This document shows positions 12,375 through 23,968 of a DNA stretch of 64,000 nucleotides, in pieces. The position numbers were made by a program, and so were the translations under genes. Source of the stretch: Paracamarosporium sp. OC-R06-R3 (lineage: Eukaryota; Ascomycota; Dothideomycetes; Pleosporales; Didymosphaeriaceae); assembly GCA_019828545.1 (NCBI GenBank), contig JACVRA010000307.1, positions 46,341 to 110,340 of the forward strand, given 5' to 3'. The notes below the pieces were generated by a model. The model saw only the letters and a program-made list of their open reading frames with translations. It did no database searches and was not told where the DNA came from. Position 1 is the first letter of the stretch, and the number at the start of each line of letters is the position of its first letter.

Positions 12375-15300
12375 TCACACCCCCACCCCAAAAACCTCGG
12401 CCACACTCAAAAAGCTCATCCTCGACCCCCCAACCGCCACAAAAATACACACAACCTCCACGATAACCAAAACCATCGCACCCATCATGAACCTCGGGCT
12501 GAAAATCCGATACAGCATCAAATGCCGTCTAAGGTGCCCTGCCCACATGGTCGTAGCCAGATTGATCGCCGCGTAGAAGAGCATATGCGTGGAAACGGCT
12601 TTCGCCACACCGCCTAGCAGCCCCTTCTGCTTGGGATGCTGTTTCCACAGCGCGAGCGCGGGGGCCGCGACGGCGCACAGGATCTGCGCGCCGAAGGTAT
12701 TCAGCACGATGAGCAGCGGCGACCACGGGTAGCGAATCGTGTGCAGCGGGATGAATGCGGACTCCCACTGGATGCTGGACAGCGCGGCCTGGTGCCCCGT
12801 CTTGAAGAAATGAAAGCTGCCCAGGAGGCCTAGGACGACGGGGCCGATGCTGCTCTCGGCCAGACCATTCGTGTGTACTATCTCCAGCAGCGAGAATATC
12901 TGCCAGCAGCAGAGCGCGAGCGCGCCGGCGCCCATGGGCTTCTGCAGCAGCGCGATCGCAAGGTACCAAATTGTGATTAGCAGCGCGTAGCGCGAGCCGT
13001 GGACGTTGCCGTAGCCCAGGATGGCGATCGAGGTGCGCCCGCCCGTGGGCACGATCTGCTTCGAGGGATGCGGGGTGTGCGAGGTGCCCTCCTCAATGTT
13101 CAGCAGCGGCTTCGCCCATGTGAACGTCGGGTACCCGACGCCTAGTGCGATCGCGAGCGTGAGCTGCGCGATCACCGTCTTGGATGTCTTCAGCATGGTG
13201 CCGAACCCAGGGTACCAATCTCCGTCGTCGGCAGCGTCAAGAATCCAATATGCGGCGCTCAATAATAATCCAAAGCGTAGGCCGAACCCGAGCCACATTG
13301 TCGCAGAGCCTTGGTATGACAGTGTCCCATCGTAGTAGCCTCGAATGAAGGTCGGCAAGAGAAGAGCGACAGCTAGAGGTATAGCAAGTTGCCACGTTGC
13401 GGAGGTCGACGATGTGGCTGAGGCATAGTACGTACTCTTGCAATACGGCATTTGTTCTTCGCGACATAATCGCGACAGAGACGCAACGCGCGTGAGGATA
13501 ATAAACAAGATGGAATGATAGACTCCCAAGACGCGGTTGGTGGTTTTGGGCTGACGGAAAGAGGACACTGCCGCGAGGACACCAAAGGTGGAGAGGAAGT
13601 GGAGTAATATCTCGTCTTCCCAGATAGTGAAGGAGTTAGCTGCGAACCCGACGGATAAGAGGAGCGTGGAAATGATGCTAAGATAACCCCAGATGGAGCT
13701 TGGGAGGAGGGAGAGCAGCCTGCGTCTGAGGTACCAGAAGGCCGATGCTACGCCGAGATTACCGCACATGGCGGCTGCATAGATGATGGCATGCTGTTTG
13801 GGCACTTCGGGAAACGCAGAATTGATTCCAAAACCAATCAAACCCCCAAGCAAGGTTCCGATCCCACCTCGAGAGAGAAGCATAGGGCTCAATTCCGATA
13901 GGTCTCCCGCCAAGCCGCGAGCATAGACGGCAAGCATAATGAGCGAAAACGCGAGAATAGTCACTCCGTTCCACATGCGCGGGACATCGAAGCTTGCCCA
14001 CAACGACTTGCAGATGTCCAGAGTTTCCTGCTGATAGGTCCTGTACATTTCGTAGGCACGCGCGAATTCTTCAGGCTTGGAGCTTTTACTCGTGGCATCC
14101 CAGGCCTGGTTTGCCTTCTTGAAAGACGTCAACGATGCCGCACGTGCGTCCTCGTCCATACTTTGGACGGCAGCATACTCTTCTTGATACCGGTAGATCT
14201 GCGCGGCTGTAAGACGGCTGATCCTAGCCATGTTCTCATAGTTATTTCCTGCGGTGCCAATGAATGCTTCTTCGATAGGCCTTCCGAGATTGTTGAAAGG
14301 GATGGGCATTCCAAGAAGAAGGGATAGCGTAGGAACAAGATCAATCTGTGCCACCGGCCGTTCAAAAGCTGTAGCTGGAGGAGTATTGTAAGCAGGCGAG
14401 CTTCGACCGAACCGTTCTTGCTTCGAGTACATCCAGAGCGCGGCCTGAATTTCGTCGTTTGATTCCCCGCCATGGTCTCCCTTTGCATCCATGCCGTGAT
14501 CGCCCATAACCACCAACAACGTAGAATCGTCCAAGTGCTCAATCATCTTGCGGATGATGCCGTCCATCTGCTTGAGCTTTGTAGCCATAGCCGGATGATC
14601 AGGTCCATACCGGTGCCCTGCGTGGTCCACTCCAAGGTAGTGACCAACCACCACATCCCACTTAGACGTGTTGGAAGCATGCATGAGCGGAAAGATATGA
14701 TCCGTGACACCGTTGTCTACGGTATGCAAATCCCAGACGTTAAATGAATCGTATGCGCGCGTGAGCTCCGGATCAAAATGGTCGGGGAACAGCGCGTGCC
14801 AAGTATCATCCCCAAGATGTACGACCCTCTTGCTAGCATTCCGCAGCTGTGTGATTAGGTTATCCTCTTCGATGGCTGTGCCCGCAAAGCTCGACCCCGC
14901 GTCAACGAAGGTCGGGAGCGTCCCAGTTGTCAGGCCCTTCAACCTCTGCATTGTTGCGGTCGGCGCGTCGGCGATGAACGGAAGAAGGAACGCATTGCGG
15001 GGCTGTTCGACAGCCGTTTCGTAGAGCACGGGGAACGCATTTTGAAAGTGGTGGGGTGTCTCGTCGGAGCCCTCGGTGGGGGCCGGGACGGTGAAGTCGT
15101 AGCGAAGCGCGTCTACGAGGATAACGATTGCTTTCTCGAACGTCTTGGGGTGCCAGCACCCACTTTCCGGCGAACCGGGGATGTATGCGTGTGAAGTGGT
15201 ATCGATGGGTGGCACCGCGCATTCCGATTTGTAGTCCAATACAAATCTCGTGAGGAGGAAACCGCCCGTGAAGAGGTAAATGCCCAGGACATGGAGAACA

Positions 15301-15543
15301 CTGCAGCGCGTCAGCTTGAGCCCAATGATTCGCCCGCAATCGGTCATACAGAATTAGGGTGAAAACTGCCACCAAAAGACCATGTGCAGCCTTGAATTGG
15401 ATCTCGCTCTGCTTCTTGGCCGCGGCCGCATCGTTCGTGGTCGGTTTCAAGCCTTGAGACTCCTGCTTCTCCTTCTCCGCTTTAGCATTTGCGGGCGAGG
15501 CAGCAATGCCTTTGTAGGATGGCGCGGGTCCGCCATTATCCAT
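12375..15543 (-). CDS. GPI13: GPI ethanolamine phosphate transferase 3 (PIG-O homologue)
   Basis: Two exons, 15543-15350 and 15300-12375, with a 49-nt intron (GTATGA ... GCTGACGCGCTGCAG); 1039 aa. The enzyme adds phosphoethanolamine to the third mannose of the GPI anchor in the ER membrane. Splicing restores an N-terminal signal-anchor (about aa 55-85). Next comes the lumenal alkaline-phosphatase-like catalytic domain with AIVILVDALRYDF, the LTTGTLPTF nucleophile region, GDDTWHALFP, HYLGVDHAGHRYGP and VVMGDHGMDAKGDHGG, which supply the metal-binding Asp/His residues. The C-terminal half has many hydrophobic segments. The N-terminus is Lys/Ala-rich and cytosolic. PIG-O type is favoured over MCD4 or GPI7 by the IVLVDALRYDF context and overall length. 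The gene looks intact. Confidence 0.9.
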
Positions 15544-16407
15544 TGGAGCAGGACTACCGGCTGGGACACATTCGGTAAGTACCAAGATGTCTATGTTGCG
15601 ACGGAAAGGAAAAGTGAAGCTTGACACGAAGTTTTCGGAATCGGAAGAACCCACAGTTCCGACGCGTCGGTGGGCCAGGGTCCACTTCCCAATAGCGCGA
15701 TCGGCGGGAAGATGCTAGGCGAAGCCAACTGCAGAACGACATTCGGTAAAGTGAGGTTTTCCTAAACAGCATTATAGAAATCATCGGTTTATGCGCTTAT
15801 CACGGTCAAGCCTCAAGTAGACTCGTCCGAGATACTGCATCGACTGGACCCGTAGCAATCCATCATGAGAGCACGATTGAAAGCAGTACAAGGCCCCAAG
15901 ATCAGAGCTGAGCGATACAACTAAACGACCATCACAAAAGATAGCTCTACATTGGCACTCCGTAACTCTACCGTTCTCTACGCACGTATATCGAAGAATC
16001 CCAACCTATGTGGTAATCCGCAACAACAAACACACCCGGAAGCCATCCACCCATGCCTCCTCGTTCATGAACAATATACCAATTAGTCCATCACCCCATT
16101 TTGTACGCCATGCTAATTATAGTGTGTACGCCGTCAAGCGCCCGTGCTTGCATGAACATAAGTCGCGGAACTTCAATAAACACCCCGACACAGATCGGAA
16201 TCCATCGAAACCCCAATTCTTGAAACATTATAACATTGAACTTTCATCAAACCCAACGACACCGAATAAGTATGGATGGTATAAAACATGCTGATGGCCG
16301 CCCAGCCGGAACGCCCGCGGCTCTCCCGTAGTGCATGCATGCTGTAATAAACCAGTAACAGAAGGAATGCGTGTAGGCCGTGGCGTAAATGCTGCGAAAT
16401 GTATGTA
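15544..16407. other. Intergenic region between GPI13 and the Pumilio gene
   Basis: This contains the GPI13 promoter side and the 3' flank of the Pumilio gene. No ORF with recognisable similarity is seen. Confidence 0.5.
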
Positions 16408-19400
16408 CTACGAAGCGTTTTCGACGGCCTCAATGGTGACGCCGTCAATTGGAGCGGAAAAGTCCTTATTTGCAAGAGAAGTGTGTACAGGTTCGTCGAC
16501 GGTGGAAACATTAGCACTCGGTAGCGAGCTGCTCTGAGGACTTTGCGCTTCGCTCGTCAGCGGAGGTGTGGGCGGAGCGTCAGTCGTGGCGTCCGAAGAA
16601 GCAGTCTGCGACATTGGCATGATGTTGTCCAAGCCATCGTTAAAATCGGTGCGGTGCATCTTCTTCTCCACCTGTAAAGTTCATCGTTAGTGTCGCCTAG
16701 ATGGTTCTGCAGAAATCTGGACGTACCGAGATGATCTGTTTGCCGGACATGACCTTCTTGGCCTTGTCGAGCTCGGGTTTCAGGACTGCTACAAACTCTT
16801 GGTAGTCCCTACGGTTGACAGTCTCTAGGCATTTCTCTGGACATGTGTTAGCAGGCGCCCCCCCAGACCAAGACCAAGTGACCAACTTACGGATGACATA
16901 GTTACCATACGGGTCTTTGATCAGTGTCTGCAGATTGTTTTCACCACGCTCGTTCTTGTCTGTGAGTTTAAGCATGATCTCGCGACGCTGCTCATTGGTG
17001 CCGAACTTCAGACATTTCTCGACGACGTTGCTGGCGAACTTGTGCTTGGAGAAGGTCAGCAATCCAGCCTTGACGAGTGTGATAGCTTTGGCGCGATCTT
17101 CAGGCAATCCGTGCTCAATGATGTGCTGGCAGACGTAGTTCCCGTATTGATCGGTAATGAGCTTGGGACCTTCGGCATGTAGCTCGGTGAGAATGAATCT
17201 TCGGTCTGGTTCTGGAACTTTTTCCAGCAACCGCTGAATCACACGGCAGCCGTAGGTATTTACTGACAAAGTGCCGACCTGGCCGCGGAATGCGTCGATA
17301 ATCTTCCTGATGTATTCGAGGGGTACCTTGTCGATGACCTTTTGGATTACGTGGTTGCCGTTGCAGTCCCTGACGCATCTGAGTACATCCTTTTCGAGCT
17401 CCTTTACCATTGCCGCTTGTTGCTCAACCAGGACGTACTCCAAAGCCTGCTATGTTCAGTATCGGAATTTGCGCACGATGGGTTGTAAGCCTTACCTTTT
17501 GAACAACCCTGCACCCATACATGCCATTGGAAAGGTGCAATATGTTACCCATCATCCGGTTGGCAAGAAATTTCTTTTGCGTTTGGTCGCCGTGCTCAAA
17601 GAATTTTTGAATCACATAGTTTCCGAACACATCTTGCATCAGCTGCAAGCAATTTTCTTGAATCTCTCGGAAGATTTTGTCCTTTTCGTCACTGTTGGCA
17701 CCCTCGAGCTTCTGCTGAATAAAACGAGAGCCGTGCTGGTCACCGCTGAACTCGACTACATTGCCGTAGATGTCCTTTAGCTCGAATTTCTTATTGATCT
17801 TGCTGGCATTCTTGAAATTGTACAAGCACGAGCTCATCGTCGCTAGGTCAGACGGGTTGCTGTGATCGCGAGGCGCTCGGGGAGGCTCGATAGGAATGAC
17901 GCTGTGAAGTGGCGCCGGGATGGGTTGCATGCTGCTAGTCATCGACATGGCGCCGGGAATTGATAGTTGATTGTACGGATAAGTGCCCCGCAACTGGTTA
18001 GACTGCAGCTGGTTGGCTGCTATGAGCTGTTGAAGCTGTTGAGGGTGCATTTGCTGATTTTGGTATAAATGGTTGCGTCGATGCTCCTGCTGCTGCATCT
18101 TGTGTCCCGCCAATCTTTGATTCACGAGGGCGATATTATTGCTGTTCAAGGAAAAAGTATGATCCGACCGAGACGGATAGAGATGATCGAATACAGGAGG
18201 TGTATGCGAATGAGTGTGGTGTGGGCTTTGATGCGCACCGGTACCATTCGGCGCGCTGTGGCTGTCGAACTGAACGGGCCTAAAGAGAGAGTTCGAAGTA
18301 CCGACGTGGTTGTTACTGTTGGTGAAACTATCAGGAGTGTATGTGCCAGATTGTCCATAGGCACTGGATCTATCAAAAGCTTGTGGATCGTATGAGTCGC
18401 GTGTTAGAGCAGCGTCATTCAACGCAGGGGTGAAATTTGACGGGAACGCATTAATGCTCATAGATGGCCTGTGGGACAAGGCTCCAGAGACAGCATCATG
18501 CTCCAGGCTAAGCTGGCCAAGATTCAGCGACTCGCTCTGTATGGAGCCACTCCGGTCTTGAAATGCTCGATTGTTTGCAACAGAGAACGATGAAGTCTGG
18601 CGTTGGCCAGGTTGGGCATATCTGGCATAAGTGTCGACGTTTTGGCCAAATTGAAAAGGCTCGTTCCCGTGCCTGGATGGAGGAAGACTTCCGCTTCTTG
18701 AAGGGGTAGCGCTTGACGGGCCCAGATACTCGGAGTTGGCAACACTTCGCCTATCGTCAGTAGGCGAATGAACTGAGGCTGCATCGTGCCATGACCCCAG
18801 GTTTGCCTCGGACCGTAGTGATGCGTCGCTTTGGTTGAAGGCGAAAGAAGAGAAACTGGTTGTGTTCAGTGGGTCCATTCTGCGGGCAGACGTAAAGTTC
18901 ATAGATGTGGGGTCCAGGAGCGGCTTCGTCGTCTTGGTAGCGAGGGATTGGCCGACCGCCGTTGGTCGCGAGGTAGGAAACAAGGCCGCAGACTTGTCTG
19001 CATACTGCGGCGTGGATTCGGGGTGGGCGAGTGACCGCTTTCTGGGAGGTGATACGCCTGATCGAACACGCGAGATGTTGGATGCATTGTCTCCCCAGAC
19101 ACTGCGGCCATGGTGCCAGCCATCGGATTCGGAAGATGCAACGAGAGATCCAGAGCCCGTCTTGCCTTCAATAGACTCGGCTGCGGAACCCATGAAAGTG
19201 CTGTTTTCTGCGAAAAGTTAAAGCCCGCTACAGATAGGCATAGAACAGGATATACCTCGAGGGCGCGAGCTGTCTCTGAGGCCCGAGCCCAGGCCTGCAC
19301 CTACACCGCTGCCATTGTTCCAGATGCTGCCACCCCAGCCCAGCGACGTATGAGATGTGCGGTCAGGATCTCCACCATTGATGGAAATCCCGCCATTGAG

Positions 19401-19487
19401 GTCGCGTGTTCGAACCTGCCATGCTTTGTTAGGTCTTGCTTCAGCGGTGATGCAGGGTGTACCCACGTTGTTGGTCATGCCAGCCAT
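16408..19487 (-). CDS. Pumilio-family (Puf3-like) mRNA-binding protein
   Basis: Five exons: 19487-19256, 19207-17496, 17446-16891, 16836-16727 and 16671-16408 (957 aa). All introns are 48-55 nt, GT-AG and frame-preserving. The first half is low-complexity, rich in Ser, Gln, Asn and His. Eight PUF repeats follow at about aa 550-890. Recognition triplets read from R1 to R8 are S-R-Q, N-Y-Q, C-R-Q, N-H-Q, C-R-Q, N-Y-Q, S-N-E and N-Y-Q. By the PUF code (R8 to R1) this predicts UGUAUAUA, the Puf3 consensus. Puf3-type proteins bind 3' UTRs of nuclear-encoded mitochondrial mRNAs and control their stability and translation in the cytoplasm. The first exon is supported by a Gly/Asn-rich stretch ending SSRPR that splices to ENSTFMGS. 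The start could instead be at 19514. Confidence 0.9.
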
Positions 19488-22427
19488 GTTGCGACCTACG
19501 CTTACAATTTGCAAGGGTACACACGGGGCAAAGAGGGTTGTGGATATAGCGCGCTAATAATGAAGCGAGAGACTGTTGGAGTGCGAATACAGCGCGGGGC
19601 AGCGTATGGCGTGCAAGCTGAAAAAGGTCTAGGCGTCAGCACGCGGACTTTACCCAGCAGCGCACTCCAGGAGGTTGCGGGCGGCTTACTGAGGATTGCG
19701 TGTGAAATACGTCGGGACGGAGAGGCGGCTGTACAGAGGAGGCGGGGTGCGAGCGAAGGGAGTCCACCGCGGGCGCGCGAGGAAGGGCGCGGTGAGGTGT
19801 GCGGATGGCTATATGTGCAGCCAACGGCTCCCTGGGGGTTTGTGCAAGGTCGGAGGCTCCTCTAGCCACTGTGCATGCTAAGTTCGAAGAAGGGATGGTG
19901 GTGCCTGGCAGGCGGGGAACGCATCAGTCCTCCCACGGCCAACAAAACGGGGACGCAAGGGCGAGCGGGCGGGCGTGATTGCGGAATGGAGCGTTGAGCA
20001 GCGCAGCCGTGGTCCCCTGGGGGGCGGGCGCGATGGAGACGGCGGGTGCGAGGGCGAGGCGGGTCGTGTGCGTGCGGCAGCCGCAGGCGGAGGGTGCGGG
20101 AGAGGCGTGGAGGGCGGCGCAAGAAAGCAGCGCTGTCGCGAGCGTTGGTGGGAGAGATGATGGATTCCCCAGATCTGCGCACTAAGCTCGTTTCAAAGGC
20201 CGGCTAGATCGCTAGCTTCCGTCCTTGGGCGGCGCCGCGCTCGACGAAAACTCCGCTGTCAAGACTGGTTCGAGGCTTGCCTCAGGGCCGCGCGCCGACC
20301 ATGTATTATCTCGAGGAGAGGCTTTGCTGGCCTCGCTGTGTCCTGAGGCGGTCGCGTGTCGTGTGCCAAGCAGGAGTCGCTAGGCGGCGACGATCAAGGA
20401 GCAAAAAGGTGAGACATGCCCTCGCCGTACAGGAGTGGATTATGTACGTCGACTATGCGTTTCACCAGGAGCCATGCGCCAGGGCCGAGCTCGTCCTCCA
20501 GCAGCTGCGAGCCGCTTCTCGAAGACCGGGCCTTGGATGTTTGCCCAACCCACGTTCTCTCGGTGGGTGGCCTCAACAGAGCTTTTGGTAGCCTTGCGGG
20601 ACCTCCTTTCGGACCAATTGGGCGGCCGGTACTCCCGGCCAGCTCCCATTCAGCGGCCGTGTGCCCTCGCCGTCGTGTGCGGAGGAAGAGTGTCGGAGCA
20701 ACCAAAATTACACCATCACGGGGGCCGTCGTCGGTTTGGGTAAGGTCGTGACCGGTGACTTCGATGATCCATGCAAGCCTCCATCGAGCAACTCCAGCGA
20801 CAGTTGCACCCTGTCAGTCGCTAGCCTCGCAGTCAGTGTGCTTTGGTGCGGCGAAGACACTCTTCGGATCCATCTCGGAACCTCTCCAATCGCCAACGAG
20901 CATGCGTCTTCGTTCCAACGTCTAGCACGTCGTCGTGCATCTGTACATCGCTTCGTGTGGGGGTCAACGTGGTACGTGTTCAAAGCACTCGTCAGCAACG
21001 AGGGAGAGCTGGAGATGCAGATTTTCAAGCGCATATTCTAGAATACATGAAAGTAGGCTGTCCGTGCTTCTCCTTCAGAACAACAGCCATTGCAAGAGGC
21101 TGATGGCGTCGCATTTTACGAGAGCCGGACTTGGCCCTGGAAGAAAAGACATCCGTGGAAGTGTGCTCGGATGTAGCGTTGCGGTGTTTCAAGCCATGCA
21201 TTGCTCAGTGGACGCTGGAGAACGAGAGTGTTGCACGACAGACGGACCACCTGGTCAAATGTGGACGATGGGACCCGCGGGCATCATTCGACTCCACAGT
21301 GCCAGGAATAGATTGCTCGGAGAAAATGGCGCGCAGCAGGCTTCTGGACCACGCGCAGGGTGCGGGTACGGACTTGCAGAGGGCTGACTGCGCAGCGCAC
21401 TGCCGTCCGTACCTGAGAGTCGCACGCGCGTGCACCCACCTTCACCGAGGGATCATGCTGGTCGGATGCTGGAGCAGCCGTGGCGACCGCACGTACGCAG
21501 TTCGTCTCAGGCCTCGAACTGTCAGTGCCAGTGTCACTGCCAGACACGTCTCGTCTCGTCTCGCGAGGCAGCCAAGTTGCCCCAGGTTCAGCAATGCAGC
21601 CGAAGCATGTATTTATGTATATGGGGCGCGGGCAGCGAGTCGTGGACGGCTGCAAAGCACGCGACGTCGACGTCGACCTGCGAATCCGCCTAATTCACAC
21701 CCTAGCACCCCTCGCCCTGGTCGCCGCTTCCCCTGTCGGCCGCCTCGGACGGTCGTCGCTGCCCGCTCAGGGCCAGTCGTTTCCCGCGCGCAGAAGCACA
21801 GCAGCGCTTTCGTTCAGCGACGTCATTCAGCACACCCGGCGCGTACTGCTGTGGGCAGGACAGTTGATGGCTCGCTGGAAGCGCTCGCAGGTTTGTTATT
21901 GAATGCGGCGGTTCGGGACTAGCGCTGGCGTTTAAGCGCAAGAACGGCGGGGTGTGATTTCCGATTGGGCGCGGGGCCTAACCTTGGAAGGAGCGAACTC
22001 ATTTATCACCGGTGGCCCGGGCGCCCGCCTGCCTGTTCCTGGCGGTCAGCAAAAACGGCCTCGTCCCCCTTCTTCCTCGTCCTTGCTGCTCCTCCAACAA
22101 CACCCGGCCCATCCTTCCCACTCTCCTTGCCGCAGTATCGCTTCACTCTTTCAGCGCTACTTGCATCCGTTCACTCGGCCTGCACCAACATTCCCTACCG
22201 TCCTGCGACCCCGTAACAAGGTGCGTCTGCCCCAGACACGGCATTCCGCCAAGAAACCCGTCTCCAGACCATAACAACACCACACCATTCAACAATATTG
22301 CGACCCAGCATACTGACCATGACCGCAGCTAATACGCTCCTTAATTGTTATTGCTATCACATCTTGCGCCATACTCGCTCCCCATTTCACGACCATTTGA
22401 CGACCGCGTAAACATACCAACCACATC
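19488..22427. other. Long GC-rich divergent intergenic region
   Basis: This separates the minus-strand Pumilio gene from the plus-strand gene at 22428. It is GC-rich with many overlapping open frames on both strands, as expected by chance at this composition; none has a recognisable domain. A pyrimidine-rich stretch at about 22060-22145 precedes the downstream gene and resembles fungal CT-rich promoter sequence. Long untranslated leaders or a non-coding transcript are possible but unproven. Confidence 0.5.
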
Positions 22428-22952
22428 ATGAACTCAATCCACTTCCTCATTGCACGCGATGACGAAAAGACGGGCGGCATGGACCACACCCAGACCAGCC
22501 TCCTGATCGCGCTCCTGACGCTTTTCGTTTTTGCCGTAGTTTTGGTTGGCGTGTTATTCTTCCTCCGAAGAATCCGTCGGGCGAGGAGCAATGCTGAGGC
22601 GCAACTTCCGCTGTATGAGAAGAGACAGTCAAACCACCGCCGTCTGACAATCACGGCTACCCGGGAATCCGTCGTTGTCTACCAAGAGAAGAGGGACCTT
22701 TTGGAAAATTCATCTAGCCCGCCTGCGAGCCCTGTTCCTGAAATCCGCATCACCTTCCCGGACGAGGTCGACGCAGCTGGCAAGAGGCAGTCGGGTCGCG
22801 TCGTTGTTGTACGGGTTGGAGAGCACAGTGTCGGATTGGAGCCTTTGCAGGAAGACCTCCCGCCCTACGAGCGAGACGGCAGCCGCTTCGACTCGCTCGA
22901 CCTTGACCGTATCGGCGGTCTGAACGAGAAGGACGACAAATACTACTCGTAA
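22428..22952 (+). CDS. Single-pass membrane protein, unknown function
   Basis: The ORF is 174 aa, from an ATG in a clean fungal context. A short N-terminal segment (about 22 aa) leads into one transmembrane helix (about aa 25-46, core LIALLTLFVFAVVLVGVLFF) bounded by a basic RRIRRARS stop-transfer sequence. A disordered cytoplasmic tail follows with an LPLYEKR motif, an LPPYERD motif and a charged C-terminus. L/PPxY-like motifs are potential ligands for WW-domain ubiquitin ligases of the Rsp5 type, which would fit an adaptor role, but this is inference. No known family is recognised. Confidence 0.72.
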   Translation: MNSIHFLIARDDEKTGGMDHTQTSLLIALLTLFVFAVVLVGVLFFLRRIRRARSNAEAQLPLYEKRQSNHRRLTITATRESVVVYQEKRDLLENSSSPPASPVPEIRITFPDEVDAAGKRQSGRVVVVRVGEHSVGLEPLQEDLPPYERDGSRFDSLDLDRIGGLNEKDDKYYS

Positions 22953-23968
22953 ACTCCGCCACCATGCCCTATGCCAGCCCGCTATCGACCAATCAGCCGT
23001 TGATCGTTGATCGCACCCAAATACTGCCACTTGGCTACGACCTACTTTATTTTTGATGACGGCTTTATAGCGCTGCTGATCACGTTGGATACCCTTCTTC
23101 TAGCTGGCGCTATTATTTCAGATCTTCTGGACAATGGCACAAGCTCGCCGTACGGCTCATTGTATATTTCTCGGAGATGGATGGCTCTGTATTCGACATT
23201 GTAACGATGTTCAGGTCACCTCTCCACAGGGGTTATGTCCTCTTATATAGCTTTATTTTCTAATGTATGATAGGCCCTATGCGTGTGCCGTCGAGCACCT
23301 CGGGAGTAAATACAATCCATTTGACAAGACAATTATGTTTCTCTGCTCGTGACCAGGAATGTCACGCTGAAAGCGTGACAAAAAGCAGCTGTTCCTGGCC
23401 ATTCGGGTATCATCCAACTAGGAATGTGCACCCTCGAATTGAAATTCTGACAGCTCAAATTGTAGATTGCGACAATGATCAGCCTCATGCGCTTCGTATA
23501 TAAACAACACGGGAGGTGTCTGTTACTCAGCCATCATCTCACGACTTCTCATATGCGACAAAACCTGCCGATTCCCGACCGTACTCGATTCGTCTTTTTT
23601 CTCGTCGCACAAACAATGGTACAACGTGTGGCAGTGATTCCATTCAGCTAGGTTGTCAGAATACGACACCATAGTCCAACACGAGCTCCTACCCCGCAAT
23701 TACCTTCCAGGCACCAGCATCTCGTTCACTCAACTTACATTAACTCTCTCCAAACTTCCCGGAATTGAAAGTGCATTATGATAGAGTAATCGAAAAATCA
23801 GGCCTGTAGGTCTGACGACGCTATTTCACGAATCCGCCAACTGCTGAGCACTTCACGACTTCGTTTTCACGAGACTGCCTATTAGCCTGGTGGACATCTT
23901 GGACAAGAATCTGCAAAACGAAGAACACCCTAAAGGATCCCCGTGAACAAGGCCAGGTCGACAGTGCC
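22953..23968. other. Intergenic region, no supported gene
   Basis: This covers the 3' flank of the small membrane-protein gene and the promoter side of the HET gene at 23969. No coding signal is seen. A short imperfect inverted repeat (CAGGAATGTCACGCTGA / GTGACAAAAAGCAGCTGTTCCTGG) lies near 23355-23400 and might form a hairpin. Confidence 0.45.

Noticed and set aside
12529..12969. 146-codon frame on the minus strand within GPI13
   Set aside because: Shadow frame in GC-rich coding sequence of the C-terminal membrane domain.
14902..15350. Continuation of the first GPI13 reading frame past the exon end
   Set aside because: It ignores a clear GT-AG intron at 15301-15349. After splicing the signal-anchor and catalytic domain are in one frame.
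19400..19420. tRNA B-box-like sequence (GGTTCGAACACGCG on the minus strand)
   Set aside because: No A-box, no cloverleaf and no CCA-proximal stem around it; it lies within the first coding exon of the Pumilio gene.
19560..22330. Many overlapping open frames of 60-260 codons on both strands
   Set aside because: High GC makes stops rare; translations are Arg/Pro/Ser-rich, mutually overlapping and without domains or splice structure.
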